Source: Alphaproteobacteria bacterium (GTDB taxonomy: Bacteria > Pseudomonadota > Alphaproteobacteria > Rhizobiales > Aestuariivirgaceae). From it: 38,693 nucleotides of DNA. Below the pieces are notes generated by a model. The model saw only the letters and a list, made by a program, of their open reading frames with translations. It did no database searches and was not told the origin of the DNA. This document shows positions 26,254-34,304 of the stretch, piece by piece; within the stretch, counting starts at the first letter, position 1; every line of letters starts with the position of its first letter. The stretch lies in contig JAGRLX010000180.1 in NCBI GenBank assembly GCA_020441605.1, forward strand, positions 1-38,693, given 5' to 3'. Both the position numbers and the translations under genes were made by a program.

Positions 26254-26282
26254 TTGACAAGTCGCGCGATCTTGAATTGTAT
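26254..26282 (+). promoter_or_regulatory. Candidate promoter of the GntR-racemase operon
   Basis: A perfect -35 hexamer TTGACA (26254-26259) is followed after 17 bases by TTGTAT (26277-26282) as a possible -10. Transcription would then begin at about 26289-26293, at or next to the ATG at 26293, giving a leaderless or nearly leaderless message. No Shine-Dalgarno sequence is present. A GGCCTT/AAGGCC hairpin (26233-26252) lies directly upstream. The rest of the gap 26098-26253 has an ACTGGCC/GGCCAGT inverted repeat (26181-26217) and no visible gene. Confidence 0.5.
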
Positions 26283-26294
26283 ACAGCGTACAAT
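26276..26294. promoter_or_regulatory. Candidate GntR/FCD operator overlapping the start codon
   Basis: ATTGTA (26276-26281) and TACAAT (26289-26294) form a perfect inverted repeat with a 7-nt spacer (centre TACAGCG). TTGTATAC-like palindromes are typical operators of FCD-type GntR regulators. The site covers the putative -10 and the first bases of the ATG of the GntR gene, the expected geometry for autorepression. Confidence 0.55.
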
Positions 26295-26973
26295 GGACAA
26301 TACACATTACATACGCCTGAACCGGGTCATCCCCGAAGAACTCGCGGACATTCTTCAGGCCGAGATCATTCATGGCCGGCTCACGCCGGAGTCCCGCCTG
26401 ACGGAAGAGGAGATCGCCCTGCGCTACGGGGTGAGCCGGTCGCCGGTGCGCGAGGCGCTGCGGTTGCTCGAGGCGGACGGATTGGTGGTGCGGGCCGCAC
26501 GGCGTGGCATCTGGGTGGCGCCACTGTCCCTGCGCGATCTGGATGAGATCTACGCTTGCCGGGTGTCGCTCGAAGGGATCGCGGCGGAGCAGGCGGCGAA
26601 GTCGGACAAGGCGGCGCTCAAGGAAAGGCTGGTAAGGCTCTTGCCCGCGATGCAGGCCGCCGCCGATGCCGGCGACGTGGAGGCCTTCTTCGATCGCGAC
26701 GTCGACGGATCGGCGCTGATCTATCAGCTTGCCGACAACACCACTCTCAATCGACTGCTGCGGGGGCTCAACAAGCAGGCGTTGCGCTATCGCTATTTCG
26801 CCTATTCACGCCGCAAGAGCACGGTAAGCCTGTCGATGAAAGGTACCGCAGCGATCGTCCATGCCATCGCCGAGAGCCGTGCGGCCCGGGCTCGGACGCT
26901 CACCGAGGAGCTGATCGGGCAGATCTGGGAGGAAATGCGTCCGGTCCTGTCCGACATGCTGGGACCGGATTGA
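26293..26973 (+). CDS. GntR family (FCD-type) transcriptional regulator
   Basis: This 226-residue regulator has an N-terminal winged helix (about 14-75; LTEEEIALRYGVSRSPVREA, then LRLLEADGLV) and an all-helical FCD effector domain (about 85-215; DEIYACRVSLEGIAA). FCD regulators usually respond to small organic or amino acids and control the adjacent catabolic operon. I chose the ATG at 26293; a TTG at 26200 gives only unrelated residues. Its stop ends 1 base before the racemase ATG, so they are cotranscribed. The operator at the start codon suggests self-regulation. Confidence 0.92.
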   Translation: MDNTHYIRLNRVIPEELADILQAEIIHGRLTPESRLTEEEIALRYGVSRSPVREALRLLEADGLVVRAARRGIWVAPLSLRDLDEIYACRVSLEGIAAEQAAKSDKAALKERLVRLLPAMQAAADAGDVEAFFDRDVDGSALIYQLADNTTLNRLLRGLNKQALRYRYFAYSRRKSTVSLSMKGTAAIVHAIAESRAARARTLTEELIGQIWEEMRPVLSDMLGPD

Positions 26974-26974
26974 C

Positions 26975-27946
26975 ATGAAACTCGCCCATAGTTTCTCGGT
27001 CATCGATTCGCACACCGCTGGCCACCCGACGCGGGTGATCCTCAGCGGCCTGCCAGCGATGAAAGGCGAAACCGTTGGCCAGCAGCGCGATCATTTTCGC
27101 GACCATCATGACCGGCTGCGCGGCCTCCTGCTGCACGAACCACGCGGCCATGCAGCGATGGTGGGACTGGTGCCGGCGGTCTCCCGGACGGCCGACTTCG
27201 GCGCCTTCTTCATCTCCTCCTACATCTATCTCGACATGTGCGGGCATGCCACGATCGGCTATGCCAAGACGTTGGCGGCGACCGGGCAACTTCCGCCGGG
27301 GACGCCGGGGTTCAGCCTCGAGACCCCCGCCGGGGTGGTCGACGTTGGCTTGACCTGGGCCGCAGATGACGAACTTGCAGCGGTCACGCTCACCAATGTC
27401 CCCAGCTATTGCGCGGTCAGGGACGTGCGGCTCGATCTTGCCGATGGCCGGAGCATCTCCGCCGATCTTGCCTATGGCGGCGTCTGGTACGCCATTGTGG
27501 ATGCGGCGGCGGCGGGCCTCAGGCTGGAACCCGATGGCGTGAGTGAGGCGCTGCGGCTGGGTGCCGAGATCAAGGCGCGCTTCAAGGGCCGGACGGATCT
27601 GCCCGCCACCGAGCCCAGCATCATGTTCATTGCCGAAGACAGTCCGCTGGAGGCTCGCCACCTCGTGGTTCTGGCCGGCAACAAGTTCGACCGCTCGCCA
27701 TGCGGAACCGGCACTTCGGCGCGTTTGGCCCAACTTCACGCCCGTGGCCGCCTCGCGGAAGGCCAGTCCTACAAGGCCAAGAGCATTCTGGGCACGTCCT
27801 TTGACGCGATCATCCGGGCGACAGGCGTTCACGAGGGCATGCCAGCGATCACGCCGCAAGTCACCGGCATGGCGCATGTGACTGCATTCAGCACAATCAT
27901 CTGCGAGGGAAGCGATCCCCTCGCGCAAGGGTTTCTATGCCGGTGA
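26975..27946 (+). CDS. Proline racemase-fold epimerase (hydroxyproline 2-epimerase/proline racemase type)
   Basis: This 323-residue cofactor-independent enzyme inverts the alpha carbon of proline-type amino acids using two cysteines. DSHTAGHPTRV (11-21) is the family N terminus. MCGHATIGYA (88-97) gives Cys89, and DRSPCGTGTSA (239-249) gives Cys243. Because Cys89 is present, and not Ser or Thr, it should be an epimerase or racemase and not a trans-3-hydroxyproline dehydratase. Substrate choice between proline, 4-hydroxyproline and another amino acid is not settled by sequence. It follows the GntR gene after 1 base and precedes an amino-acid importer. Confidence 0.9.
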   Translation: MKLAHSFSVIDSHTAGHPTRVILSGLPAMKGETVGQQRDHFRDHHDRLRGLLLHEPRGHAAMVGLVPAVSRTADFGAFFISSYIYLDMCGHATIGYAKTLAATGQLPPGTPGFSLETPAGVVDVGLTWAADDELAAVTLTNVPSYCAVRDVRLDLADGRSISADLAYGGVWYAIVDAAAAGLRLEPDGVSEALRLGAEIKARFKGRTDLPATEPSIMFIAEDSPLEARHLVVLAGNKFDRSPCGTGTSARLAQLHARGRLAEGQSYKAKSILGTSFDAIIRATGVHEGMPAITPQVTGMAHVTAFSTIICEGSDPLAQGFLCR

Positions 27947-28012
27947 GCCGCGGCGCGCAGGCATGGGAAGGCGGACGAACCGTCTCAATTCGGGAGGAAA
28001 CAGGAGGAAGAC

Positions 28013-28861
28013 ATGAGGAGATTTGATTTTCGATCGCTGACATTGCTGATCATGGCGCTGGCTGTCGCACTGATGACCAGTGTGGTACGGCCGGCCATGG
28101 CCGATGACGATCCTTTCGGTGTGCTGAACCGGATCAAGTCGGCCGGCGTGCTGAAGGCGCCGGTGATGGTGGGCGAGGAGCCCGGCTACATCAAGGATCC
28201 GAACACCGGCGAGTGGAGCGGCTTCTACGTCGAATGGGCCAACGAGATTGCCGAACTTCTCGGCGTGAAGGTCGAGACCGTCGAAACGACCTGGGGCAAC
28301 CTTGCCGCCGACTTCCAGGCCGGAAAGATCGACATCGCCATCGGCCTCAACCCCAATCCCAAGCGTGGCCTCGTCGTCGACTACCTGACGGTGCCGCTGT
28401 TCACCGACGCCTGGGCCTTGTCGGTGCCGGAAGGTTCGACCCTCAAGACCTGGGCTGAACTGAACGATCCGAAGATCCGTCTCGTGGTGCAGAAGGGCAG
28501 CACCATGCAGGTGGTCGCCGAAGCGCTGGCGCCAAAGGCCCAGATCACGCCGGTCGAAGACCGCAACCTCGCGGTACTCGAACTCAAGTCCGGCCGGGCC
28601 GATGCCATCGTGCTCGCGGTATTCGATGCGCTCCAGGTCAAGAAGGAAGGCATCGGCGAGATCGTGCTGCCGGAGCCCCTGTTGCGCAACCCGGCAACAA
28701 TCGGCGTGGCCCGTCAGCCGGGCAACTCCGGCTACATCAACTTCCTGACCAACTGGGTGCAGCAGCAGCGGGCACTCGGCCTGGCCCAGGGCAAGCTGAA
28801 TGCAGCCTGGGAAAAGGCCGGCATCGACCTGTCGGCGCTGCCGCCTGGCTTCAGCTTCTAA
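28013..28861 (+). CDS. Amino-acid-type ABC transporter substrate-binding protein
   Basis: This 282-residue periplasmic binding protein (family 3) has a Sec signal MRRFDFRSLTLLIMALAVAL with cleavage likely after RPAMA (about residue 36). GVLKAPVMVGEEPGY, FYVEWANEIAELLGVKVE and NLAADFQAGKIDIA are the typical first-lobe elements (shortened where long). A very strong RBS (AGGAGGAAG) directly precedes the ATG. It is followed by a stem-loop before the permease gene, a common device to raise binding-protein levels. The ligand is probably a polar amino acid, as the cluster suggests. Confidence 0.9.
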   Translation: MRRFDFRSLTLLIMALAVALMTSVVRPAMADDDPFGVLNRIKSAGVLKAPVMVGEEPGYIKDPNTGEWSGFYVEWANEIAELLGVKVETVETTWGNLAADFQAGKIDIAIGLNPNPKRGLVVDYLTVPLFTDAWALSVPEGSTLKTWAELNDPKIRLVVQKGSTMQVVAEALAPKAQITPVEDRNLAVLELKSGRADAIVLAVFDALQVKKEGIGEIVLPEPLLRNPATIGVARQPGNSGYINFLTNWVQQQRALGLAQGKLNAAWEKAGIDLSALPPGFSF

Positions 28862-28878
28862 GCGAATGAACGACACAG

Positions 28879-28905
28879 GGCCACGCCGGAACAGCCGGCG
28901 CGGCC
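28879..28905 (+). repeat. Intercistronic stem-loop after the binding-protein gene
   Basis: GGCCACGCCGG (28879-28889) pairs with CCGGCGCGGCC (28895-28905), 10 of 11 positions, around a 5-nt loop (AACAG). No T-run follows, so it is more likely an mRNA-stabilising or attenuating hairpin than a full terminator. Confidence 0.6.
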
Positions 28906-28933
28906 ACCCGATCCCTGCGATGCGAGGCCGGCC

Positions 28934-29596
28934 ATGCAGACCTTCGACTTCTCGGTTCTCAGCCAGAATGCCCATCTGATTGGCATGGGCCTGCTGATCA
29001 CCGCCTATTACACGGTGATCACCATCACTGCCGGACTGATGATCGGATTATTGGTCGGCCTGCTGCAGCTCGCCCGCAATCCCATCCCGGTCGTTATCGG
29101 CCGGATCTATGTCGAATTCTTCCGCAATATTCCGCTGTTGGTGATTCTGCTGTGGACCTATTATGCCCTGCCGATCTTCGTCGGGGTGAACATCACCAAG
29201 GGCTGGGCGGGCTTTCTCGCCTTGAGCTGCTATATCGGGGCCTTCTATGCCGAAATCCTGCGGGCCGGCGTGCAGTCGATCGATGCCGGGCAGACCGACG
29301 CCTCGGTGGCGCTGGGAATGTCCTATCGCCAGCGGATGCGGCGGATCATCCTGCCCCAGGCTTTCCGCCGCATGATCCCGCCGCTGGCCGGCCAGTCGAT
29401 CATCCAGATGAAGAACACCACGCTGCTGTCGATGATCACCGTTCCCGACCTGCTTTACCAGGCCGGCTATATCAGCAGCTTCACCTATCGGCCGATGGAG
29501 GTTTACACCGCCGTTGGCGCTATCTTCCTGATCATCCTGACGCCGCTGACCATGTTGTCGCGCCGGCTCGAACGCCGCGAGGACCGGATCGCATGA
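28934..29596 (+). CDS. Amino-acid ABC transporter permease (HisM/GlnP type)
   Basis: This 220-residue inner-membrane permease has about five helices. The EAA loop DASVALGMSYRQRMRRIILP (about 114-133) contacts the ATPase. FFRNIPLLVILLWTYYALP is the family's conserved early segment. There is only one permease gene, so the channel is presumably a homodimer. The stop overlaps the ATPase start as ATGA. Confidence 0.93.
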   Translation: MQTFDFSVLSQNAHLIGMGLLITAYYTVITITAGLMIGLLVGLLQLARNPIPVVIGRIYVEFFRNIPLLVILLWTYYALPIFVGVNITKGWAGFLALSCYIGAFYAEILRAGVQSIDAGQTDASVALGMSYRQRMRRIILPQAFRRMIPPLAGQSIIQMKNTTLLSMITVPDLLYQAGYISSFTYRPMEVYTAVGAIFLIILTPLTMLSRRLERREDRIA

Positions 29597-30441
29597 CCGA
29601 CAATGAACAGCAGGTCCTCCGGCTCGAGAATATCCACAAGCGCTTCGGCGCCCACCAGGTCCTGAACGGCATCGACCTCACCATCCGGGCGGGGGAGGTG
29701 GTGGTGGTGATCGGTGCCAGCGGCTCGGGCAAGACGTCGCTTCTGCGCTGCGTCAATCTGCTCAACGTGCCCGATGCGGGCCGCATAGTGATCGATGGCG
29801 AACCGATCTTCCACAAGGATGGTTCGGGTGTGGATCAGCTGAGGCTCGGCCAGAGCGAGATCAACCGGATCCGGGTCAAGACCGGGATGGTGTTCCAACA
29901 GTTCAACCTGTTTCCGCACATGTCGGTGCTGCAGAACGTCATGGAGGGACCGGTCACGGTCAAGCGGCAGCCGAAGACTGAGGCCGAGGCGGCCGCGCGC
30001 GCGATCATCGACCAGATGGGGCTGTCCGATCATGTATCGAAGCGGCCGGCGCAACTGTCGGGTGGACAGCAGCAGCGCGTGGCCATCGCCCGTGCGCTGG
30101 CGATGAGTCCAAGGATCATGTTGTTCGACGAACCGACATCGGCCCTCGATCCGGAACTTGTCGGCGAAGTGCTGAGGGCCATGCTGGAACTGGCCCGCTC
30201 GGGCATGACGATGATGGTCGTGACCCATGAACTGGGCTTCGCCTTCGAGATCGCCGACCGGGTGGTGTTCATCGACAATGGCAAGGTTGCGGCCGACGGT
30301 CCACCGGCTGAGGTCCTGCTCAACCCTCACAATGACCGGCTGAAGAGTTTCGTCGGCCGGTTCCACGATAGCGCCCAGATGCTGCGGCCGTTTCTCGAAG
30401 CCAGAGCCCGGCCCATCGGGCCATCGACGGACGGGGCCTGA
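29593..30441 (+). CDS. Amino-acid ABC transporter ATP-binding protein (GlnQ type)
   Basis: This 282-residue ATPase has Walker A GASGSGKT (41-48), signature LSGGQQQRVAIARAL, and Walker B IMLFDEPTSALDPE. I chose the ATG at 29593, which overlaps the permease stop; an open frame extending back to 29152 lies inside the permease gene and does not resemble the family. It is about 35 residues longer than usual because of a C-terminal tail after FVGRFHD, of no visible function. Confidence 0.93.
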   Translation: MTDNEQQVLRLENIHKRFGAHQVLNGIDLTIRAGEVVVVIGASGSGKTSLLRCVNLLNVPDAGRIVIDGEPIFHKDGSGVDQLRLGQSEINRIRVKTGMVFQQFNLFPHMSVLQNVMEGPVTVKRQPKTEAEAAARAIIDQMGLSDHVSKRPAQLSGGQQQRVAIARALAMSPRIMLFDEPTSALDPELVGEVLRAMLELARSGMTMMVVTHELGFAFEIADRVVFIDNGKVAADGPPAEVLLNPHNDRLKSFVGRFHDSAQMLRPFLEARARPIGPSTDGA

Positions 30442-30479
30442 CGTGGCGGCTCGCATCGACAGCAGGTACGGAGCTGCCC

Positions 30480-32180
30480 TTGGACTTTGATATTGTCATC
30501 GTTGGTGGAGGATCGGCCGGCGCGGTGCTGGCCGGGCGGCTGTCAGCCAACGCCCGGCTGAAGGTGGCGCTCGTCGAGGCCGGTCCCGATACCCCGCCCG
30601 ACGACATTCCAGCGACCATTGCCGACAGCTATCCGGGGCTGGCCTATTTCGATCCCCGCTATCATTGGCCGGACCTCAGGGTCTATACGGTGTCGCCCGA
30701 CTCAAACAGCACGTCCGCACGACCCTCCAAACTGGAGCAGGCACGGGTGATGGGGGGAGGCTCGAGCATCAACGGCCAGTTCGCGGTGCGGGGCTATGCC
30801 GAGGACTATGACGAATGGGCGTCACTCGGCCTTGCAGGCTGGGACTATGCCAGCATGTTGCCCTATCTGCGGAAGCTGGAACGGGACCAGGATTTTCCCG
30901 GCGGGGTCCACGGCGACCGAGGCCCGTTGCCGATCCGCCGGGTGTTCCCCGAACACTGGGCGGGCTATACGACGGCGATGCACGACGCCATGCGTGCGGC
31001 GGGCTTTGCCTATGAGGCCGATCTCAACGGCAACGAACGTGACGGCATCTTTCCCTTGCCGCTGGTCAATGAACACGATCGCCGGGTGTCGACGGCCATG
31101 GGCTATCTCACGGCGGAGGTCCGCGCGCGGCCCAACCTCGCAATCTTCCCGCATTCTCAGGCCATCGACCTACGATGGAACGGCACGCGGGTGACGGGGG
31201 TCGAAATTCTGCGCGGCGAGCGGCGCGACTTGCTCAATGGCCGGGATGTGGTGATTTCGGCGGGAGCGCTGCACACGCCAGCCTTTCTGATGCGGGCCGG
31301 GGTGGGGCCCGCGGCCCACCTGAAGGCCATGGGGCTCGGCGTGATTGCCGACCGGCCTGGCGTGGGCGGGAACCTCATGGATCACCCGCATATCTCGGCT
31401 GGCACATTCCTGCTTCCCCAGGCCCGCCTGCCTGCCGGACAGCGGCGCCATATCTTCCTCGGCCTGCGCTATTCTTCCGGTATCGAAGGCGGTACCGCGG
31501 GCGACATGCTGATGATGCCGGCCAACCGGACGGGCTGGCATCCTCTCGGGATGCGGATCGGGTCGCTCGGTGTCTGTGTCAACAAATCCTTCTCGCGTGG
31601 GACCGTGCGCCTGGCGGGTCCGGACTTCCGGACGGAGCCGCGGGTCGATATCAACATGCTTTCCGACGGGCGCGATCTCCGCCGTCTGGTCGACGGCTTC
31701 AAGCGGATCTACCGATTGATGGAATCGCCACAGGTGAAGGCCGTGACCGACGGGTGGTTTCTCGCTGGCTATACCGATGAGGTGAGAGCGCTGCAGGTGC
31801 GCTCGGTGGTGAACTGGTTCAAGACCATCGGTGCCGCTGTGCTGATCGACCTGAGCCCTGCAACGAGGTCAATGCTCTACCGGAGCCGCTTCGGTGCGCA
31901 GGACAAGCTTCATGCGATGGCCCGGGATGACCAGGCGATCGCAGACTGGATCAGGTCCTCGGTGTGGTCGGGCTGGCATGTGTCAGGCACCTGCCGCATG
32001 GGACCGGATCATGATCCCCAGGCCGTGCTTGATGCGCGTTGCCGGGTGCGCGGCGTGGAAGGCCTGCGGGTGGTCGATGCCTCGGTGATGCCCAGCATCG
32101 TCAGGGCCAACACCAACATCAGTACCATCGCCATCGCCGAGAAGGCGAGTGATCTCATTCTCGAAGACAGTTGCAGCTAA
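30480..32180 (+). CDS. GMC family FAD-dependent oxidoreductase
   Basis: This 566-residue flavoprotein of the glucose-methanol-choline family oxidises an alcohol, sugar or amino alcohol. The FAD site is IVGGGSAGAVLAGRLS (near 7-22). GGGSSINGQFAVRG is GMC signature 1, and GALHTPAFLMRAGVGP is signature 2. The C-terminal catalytic region has WHVSGTCRMG (His) and ANTNIS (Asn). The start is TTG at 30480, with GGAG about 6 bases upstream; no ATG fits the N terminus. It is an unexpected member of an amino-acid operon, suggesting a hydroxylated substrate or an alcohol intermediate. Confidence 0.9.
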   Translation: MDFDIVIVGGGSAGAVLAGRLSANARLKVALVEAGPDTPPDDIPATIADSYPGLAYFDPRYHWPDLRVYTVSPDSNSTSARPSKLEQARVMGGGSSINGQFAVRGYAEDYDEWASLGLAGWDYASMLPYLRKLERDQDFPGGVHGDRGPLPIRRVFPEHWAGYTTAMHDAMRAAGFAYEADLNGNERDGIFPLPLVNEHDRRVSTAMGYLTAEVRARPNLAIFPHSQAIDLRWNGTRVTGVEILRGERRDLLNGRDVVISAGALHTPAFLMRAGVGPAAHLKAMGLGVIADRPGVGGNLMDHPHISAGTFLLPQARLPAGQRRHIFLGLRYSSGIEGGTAGDMLMMPANRTGWHPLGMRIGSLGVCVNKSFSRGTVRLAGPDFRTEPRVDINMLSDGRDLRRLVDGFKRIYRLMESPQVKAVTDGWFLAGYTDEVRALQVRSVVNWFKTIGAAVLIDLSPATRSMLYRSRFGAQDKLHAMARDDQAIADWIRSSVWSGWHVSGTCRMGPDHDPQAVLDARCRVRGVEGLRVVDASVMPSIVRANTNISTIAIAEKASDLILEDSCS

Positions 32181-32195
32181 GCGAAAGGCAGGACC

Positions 32196-32978
32196 ATGCG
32201 CGAAAACAATATCAGGACAATCTGGGCAAATGGCGGAACGGTGATCAACGGCTGGCTCGCCATTCCATCGTCGATCTCGGCCGAACTCATGGCCCTGCAG
32301 GACTGGGACAGTGTCTGCATCGACCTCCAACATGGCGCCATCGGCTATGAAACCGCCCTGACCATGCTGCAGGCGATTTCGACCACCAGCAAGACCCCGA
32401 TCGTGCGGGTACCGGCCAATGAGAGCGGCATCATCGGCAAGATGCTCGATGCAGGCGCCTACGGCGTGATCTGCCCGATGGTGAATTCGCGCGCGGAAGC
32501 GGAGAGCTTCGTGCGCTCATGCCGCTATGCGCCGGTCGGACAGCGGAGCGTCGGGCCGCTGCGCGCGTCGCTCTATGCGGGGGCGGACTACGTCAAGCAT
32601 GCCAATGACACGGTGCTGACCATGCCGATGATCGAATCGGCGCTGGCAATGGAGAACCTCGACGAGATCCTGGCGACGCCGGGTCTCGACTCGGTCTATG
32701 TCGGGCCGTCCGACCTATCGGTGAGCATGGGCGAGAGCGCGGGCTTCGACCCGATGTTCCCGGAGGTGCTGAAGGCCATCGAAACCATTGCTGCGCGGGC
32801 CAACAAAGCGGGTGTGGTGCCGGGCATCCATGTCGGCTCGGTCGCCTATGGCAAGCGTTGCCGCGACATGGGCTATCGGCTGATCACCTATCTGAGCGAC
32901 TTCAGAATGCTGCAACAGGCGGCGGCCCGCGGCATCGCGGCGATGCGGGCCTTCGAGCCCCAGCCGGGGGTGGCGTGA
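32196..32978 (+). CDS. HpcH/HpaI family class II aldolase
   Basis: This 260-residue metal-dependent aldolase typically cleaves 4-hydroxy-2-oxo acids to pyruvate (or a related oxo acid) and an aldehyde. CIDLQHG (41-47) gives the catalytic His46; RVP gives Arg71; PMIESA gives metal ligand Glu147; VGPSDLSVSMG gives metal ligand Asp173. All key residues are present. Gln45 precedes the His where many HpaI proteins have Glu (DGEH), a variation seen in other subgroups. It lies 15 bases after the GMC gene and 18 before the DadA-like gene. Confidence 0.92.
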   Translation: MRENNIRTIWANGGTVINGWLAIPSSISAELMALQDWDSVCIDLQHGAIGYETALTMLQAISTTSKTPIVRVPANESGIIGKMLDAGAYGVICPMVNSRAEAESFVRSCRYAPVGQRSVGPLRASLYAGADYVKHANDTVLTMPMIESALAMENLDEILATPGLDSVYVGPSDLSVSMGESAGFDPMFPEVLKAIETIAARANKAGVVPGIHVGSVAYGKRCRDMGYRLITYLSDFRMLQQAAARGIAAMRAFEPQPGVA

Positions 32979-32996
32979 GCGGACGCTGACTACACC

Positions 32997-34247
32997 ATGA
33001 ACGGGAGCAAACGGCTTGCGGCAACGGTGATCGGCGCGGGGATCGTCGGGATCTGCTGCGCCTCCTATCTTCAGCGCGAGGGCTATCAGGTCGAGATCAT
33101 CGATCCGGAACTGCCGGGCACCCAATGCTCCCATGGCAATGCCGGTGGCGTCTGTCCGGGCTCCTGCGTGCCCATCGCCATGCCCGGCATGTTGCGGAAG
33201 GTTCCAGGCTGGCTCATGGATCCGGAAGGACCGCTGTTCATCAGGCTGTCCTACCTGCCGCATGCCATGCCGTGGATCGCGCGGTTCCTTCTGGCCGGGC
33301 AGCGGCGCCATGTCGAGCGGATCTCGACCGACATGCGGAACCTGCATCGGCTGACGTTCGACTGCTACGAGCCGCTGCTGCGCGATGCCGGCTGTACTGA
33401 CCTGGTTGAGCAACGGGGCCAGCTCTTCGTCTACGAGACGCCCAATGCCATCGACATGTCCGACTATGGCCTATCGCTGCGCCGGGCGCGGGGCGTCAAG
33501 GTGGAGATCCTCGATCGCGACGCGCTGCGCGCGCTCGAACCGGCGCTGGCGCCTTTGTTCCATACCGGTGTCTATCTCCCCGAGCAGGGGCAATGCAGCA
33601 ATCCGGGCCGGCTGGTGCGGATGCTGGCCGAACATCTGGCGCGACAGGGTGCCACCTTTACCCGGAGCCGGGTCGAGGGCTTCGAATTCGGTGACCATGG
33701 CGTGACGGGTCTGGCTACGGATGGGGGCCGAAGGCCGGTGCAGAACGTGGTGGTGGCGGCCGGCGCATGGTCGGGGCGGCTGGCCGCGCAACTCGGAAGC
33801 CGAGTGCCGCTGGAGAGCGAGCGCGGATATCACGTGATGGTGGAAGGCATGGATGCGGGGCTGCGCATCCAGACGATCTGGTCGGAACGGAAATTCGTGG
33901 CAAGCCCCATGGAAGAGGGGATGCGCTTTGCCGGGACGGTGGAATTTGCCGGTCTCGCCGCGCCGCCGGACATGGCGCGTGCCGACGTGCTGCTGCGGCA
34001 GGGACTGCGCATGTTCCCGCAACTGAAACCGGACAAGGTCAGCCGATGGATGGGCCATCGCCCGGGAATGCCGGACACGATCCCGGTGATCGACCGGTCG
34101 CGGCACCATCGCAACGTCTACTTCGCTTTCGGCCATGGTCACATGGGGTTGATCGGCGGCAGTGTCACCGGCAAGCTGATTTCGGAACTGGTCGCCGGCA
34201 AGCCGACCAGCATCGATGTACATCCCTATCGCGCCACCCGGTTCTGA
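32997..34247 (+). CDS. D-amino-acid dehydrogenase-like FAD oxidoreductase (DadA family)
   Basis: This 416-residue DAO-superfamily flavoenzyme is expected to oxidise a D-amino acid to an imine or oxo acid and pass electrons to the respiratory chain. VIGAGIVGICCASYL (11-25) is the FAD-binding motif. GNAGGVCPG is typical of the DadA/hydroxyproline-oxidase branch, and YFAFGHGHMGL near the C terminus is the usual closing signature. Cis-4-hydroxy-D-proline dehydrogenases belong to this family, which fits the upstream epimerase. It is the last gene of the operon. Confidence 0.9.
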   Translation: MNGSKRLAATVIGAGIVGICCASYLQREGYQVEIIDPELPGTQCSHGNAGGVCPGSCVPIAMPGMLRKVPGWLMDPEGPLFIRLSYLPHAMPWIARFLLAGQRRHVERISTDMRNLHRLTFDCYEPLLRDAGCTDLVEQRGQLFVYETPNAIDMSDYGLSLRRARGVKVEILDRDALRALEPALAPLFHTGVYLPEQGQCSNPGRLVRMLAEHLARQGATFTRSRVEGFEFGDHGVTGLATDGGRRPVQNVVVAAGAWSGRLAAQLGSRVPLESERGYHVMVEGMDAGLRIQTIWSERKFVASPMEEGMRFAGTVEFAGLAAPPDMARADVLLRQGLRMFPQLKPDKVSRWMGHRPGMPDTIPVIDRSRHHRNVYFAFGHGHMGLIGGSVTGKLISELVAGKPTSIDVHPYRATRF

Positions 34248-34266
34248 TCTCCATCGCGGCTGGAGC

Positions 34267-34300
34267 GCATGGCTTCCTGCGGGCCCAGCAAGAGCCATGC
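34267..34300. terminator. Possible bidirectional terminator between convergent genes
   Basis: GCATGGCT (34267-34274) pairs perfectly with AGCCATGC (34293-34300). The 18-nt loop contains further pairing (TGC/GCA around GGGCCC). It sits between the convergent stops of the DadA-like and kinase genes. No T-run is present, so the assignment is tentative. Confidence 0.4.
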
Positions 34301-34304
34301 AGAT

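Noticed and set aside
26975..34247. Complete standard trans-4-hydroxyproline degradation cluster
   Set aside because: The epimerase and the DadA-like enzyme fit, but the DapA-like deaminase and the semialdehyde dehydrogenase are absent, while an HpaI-type aldolase and a GMC oxidase are present. The canonical label would overstate the evidence.
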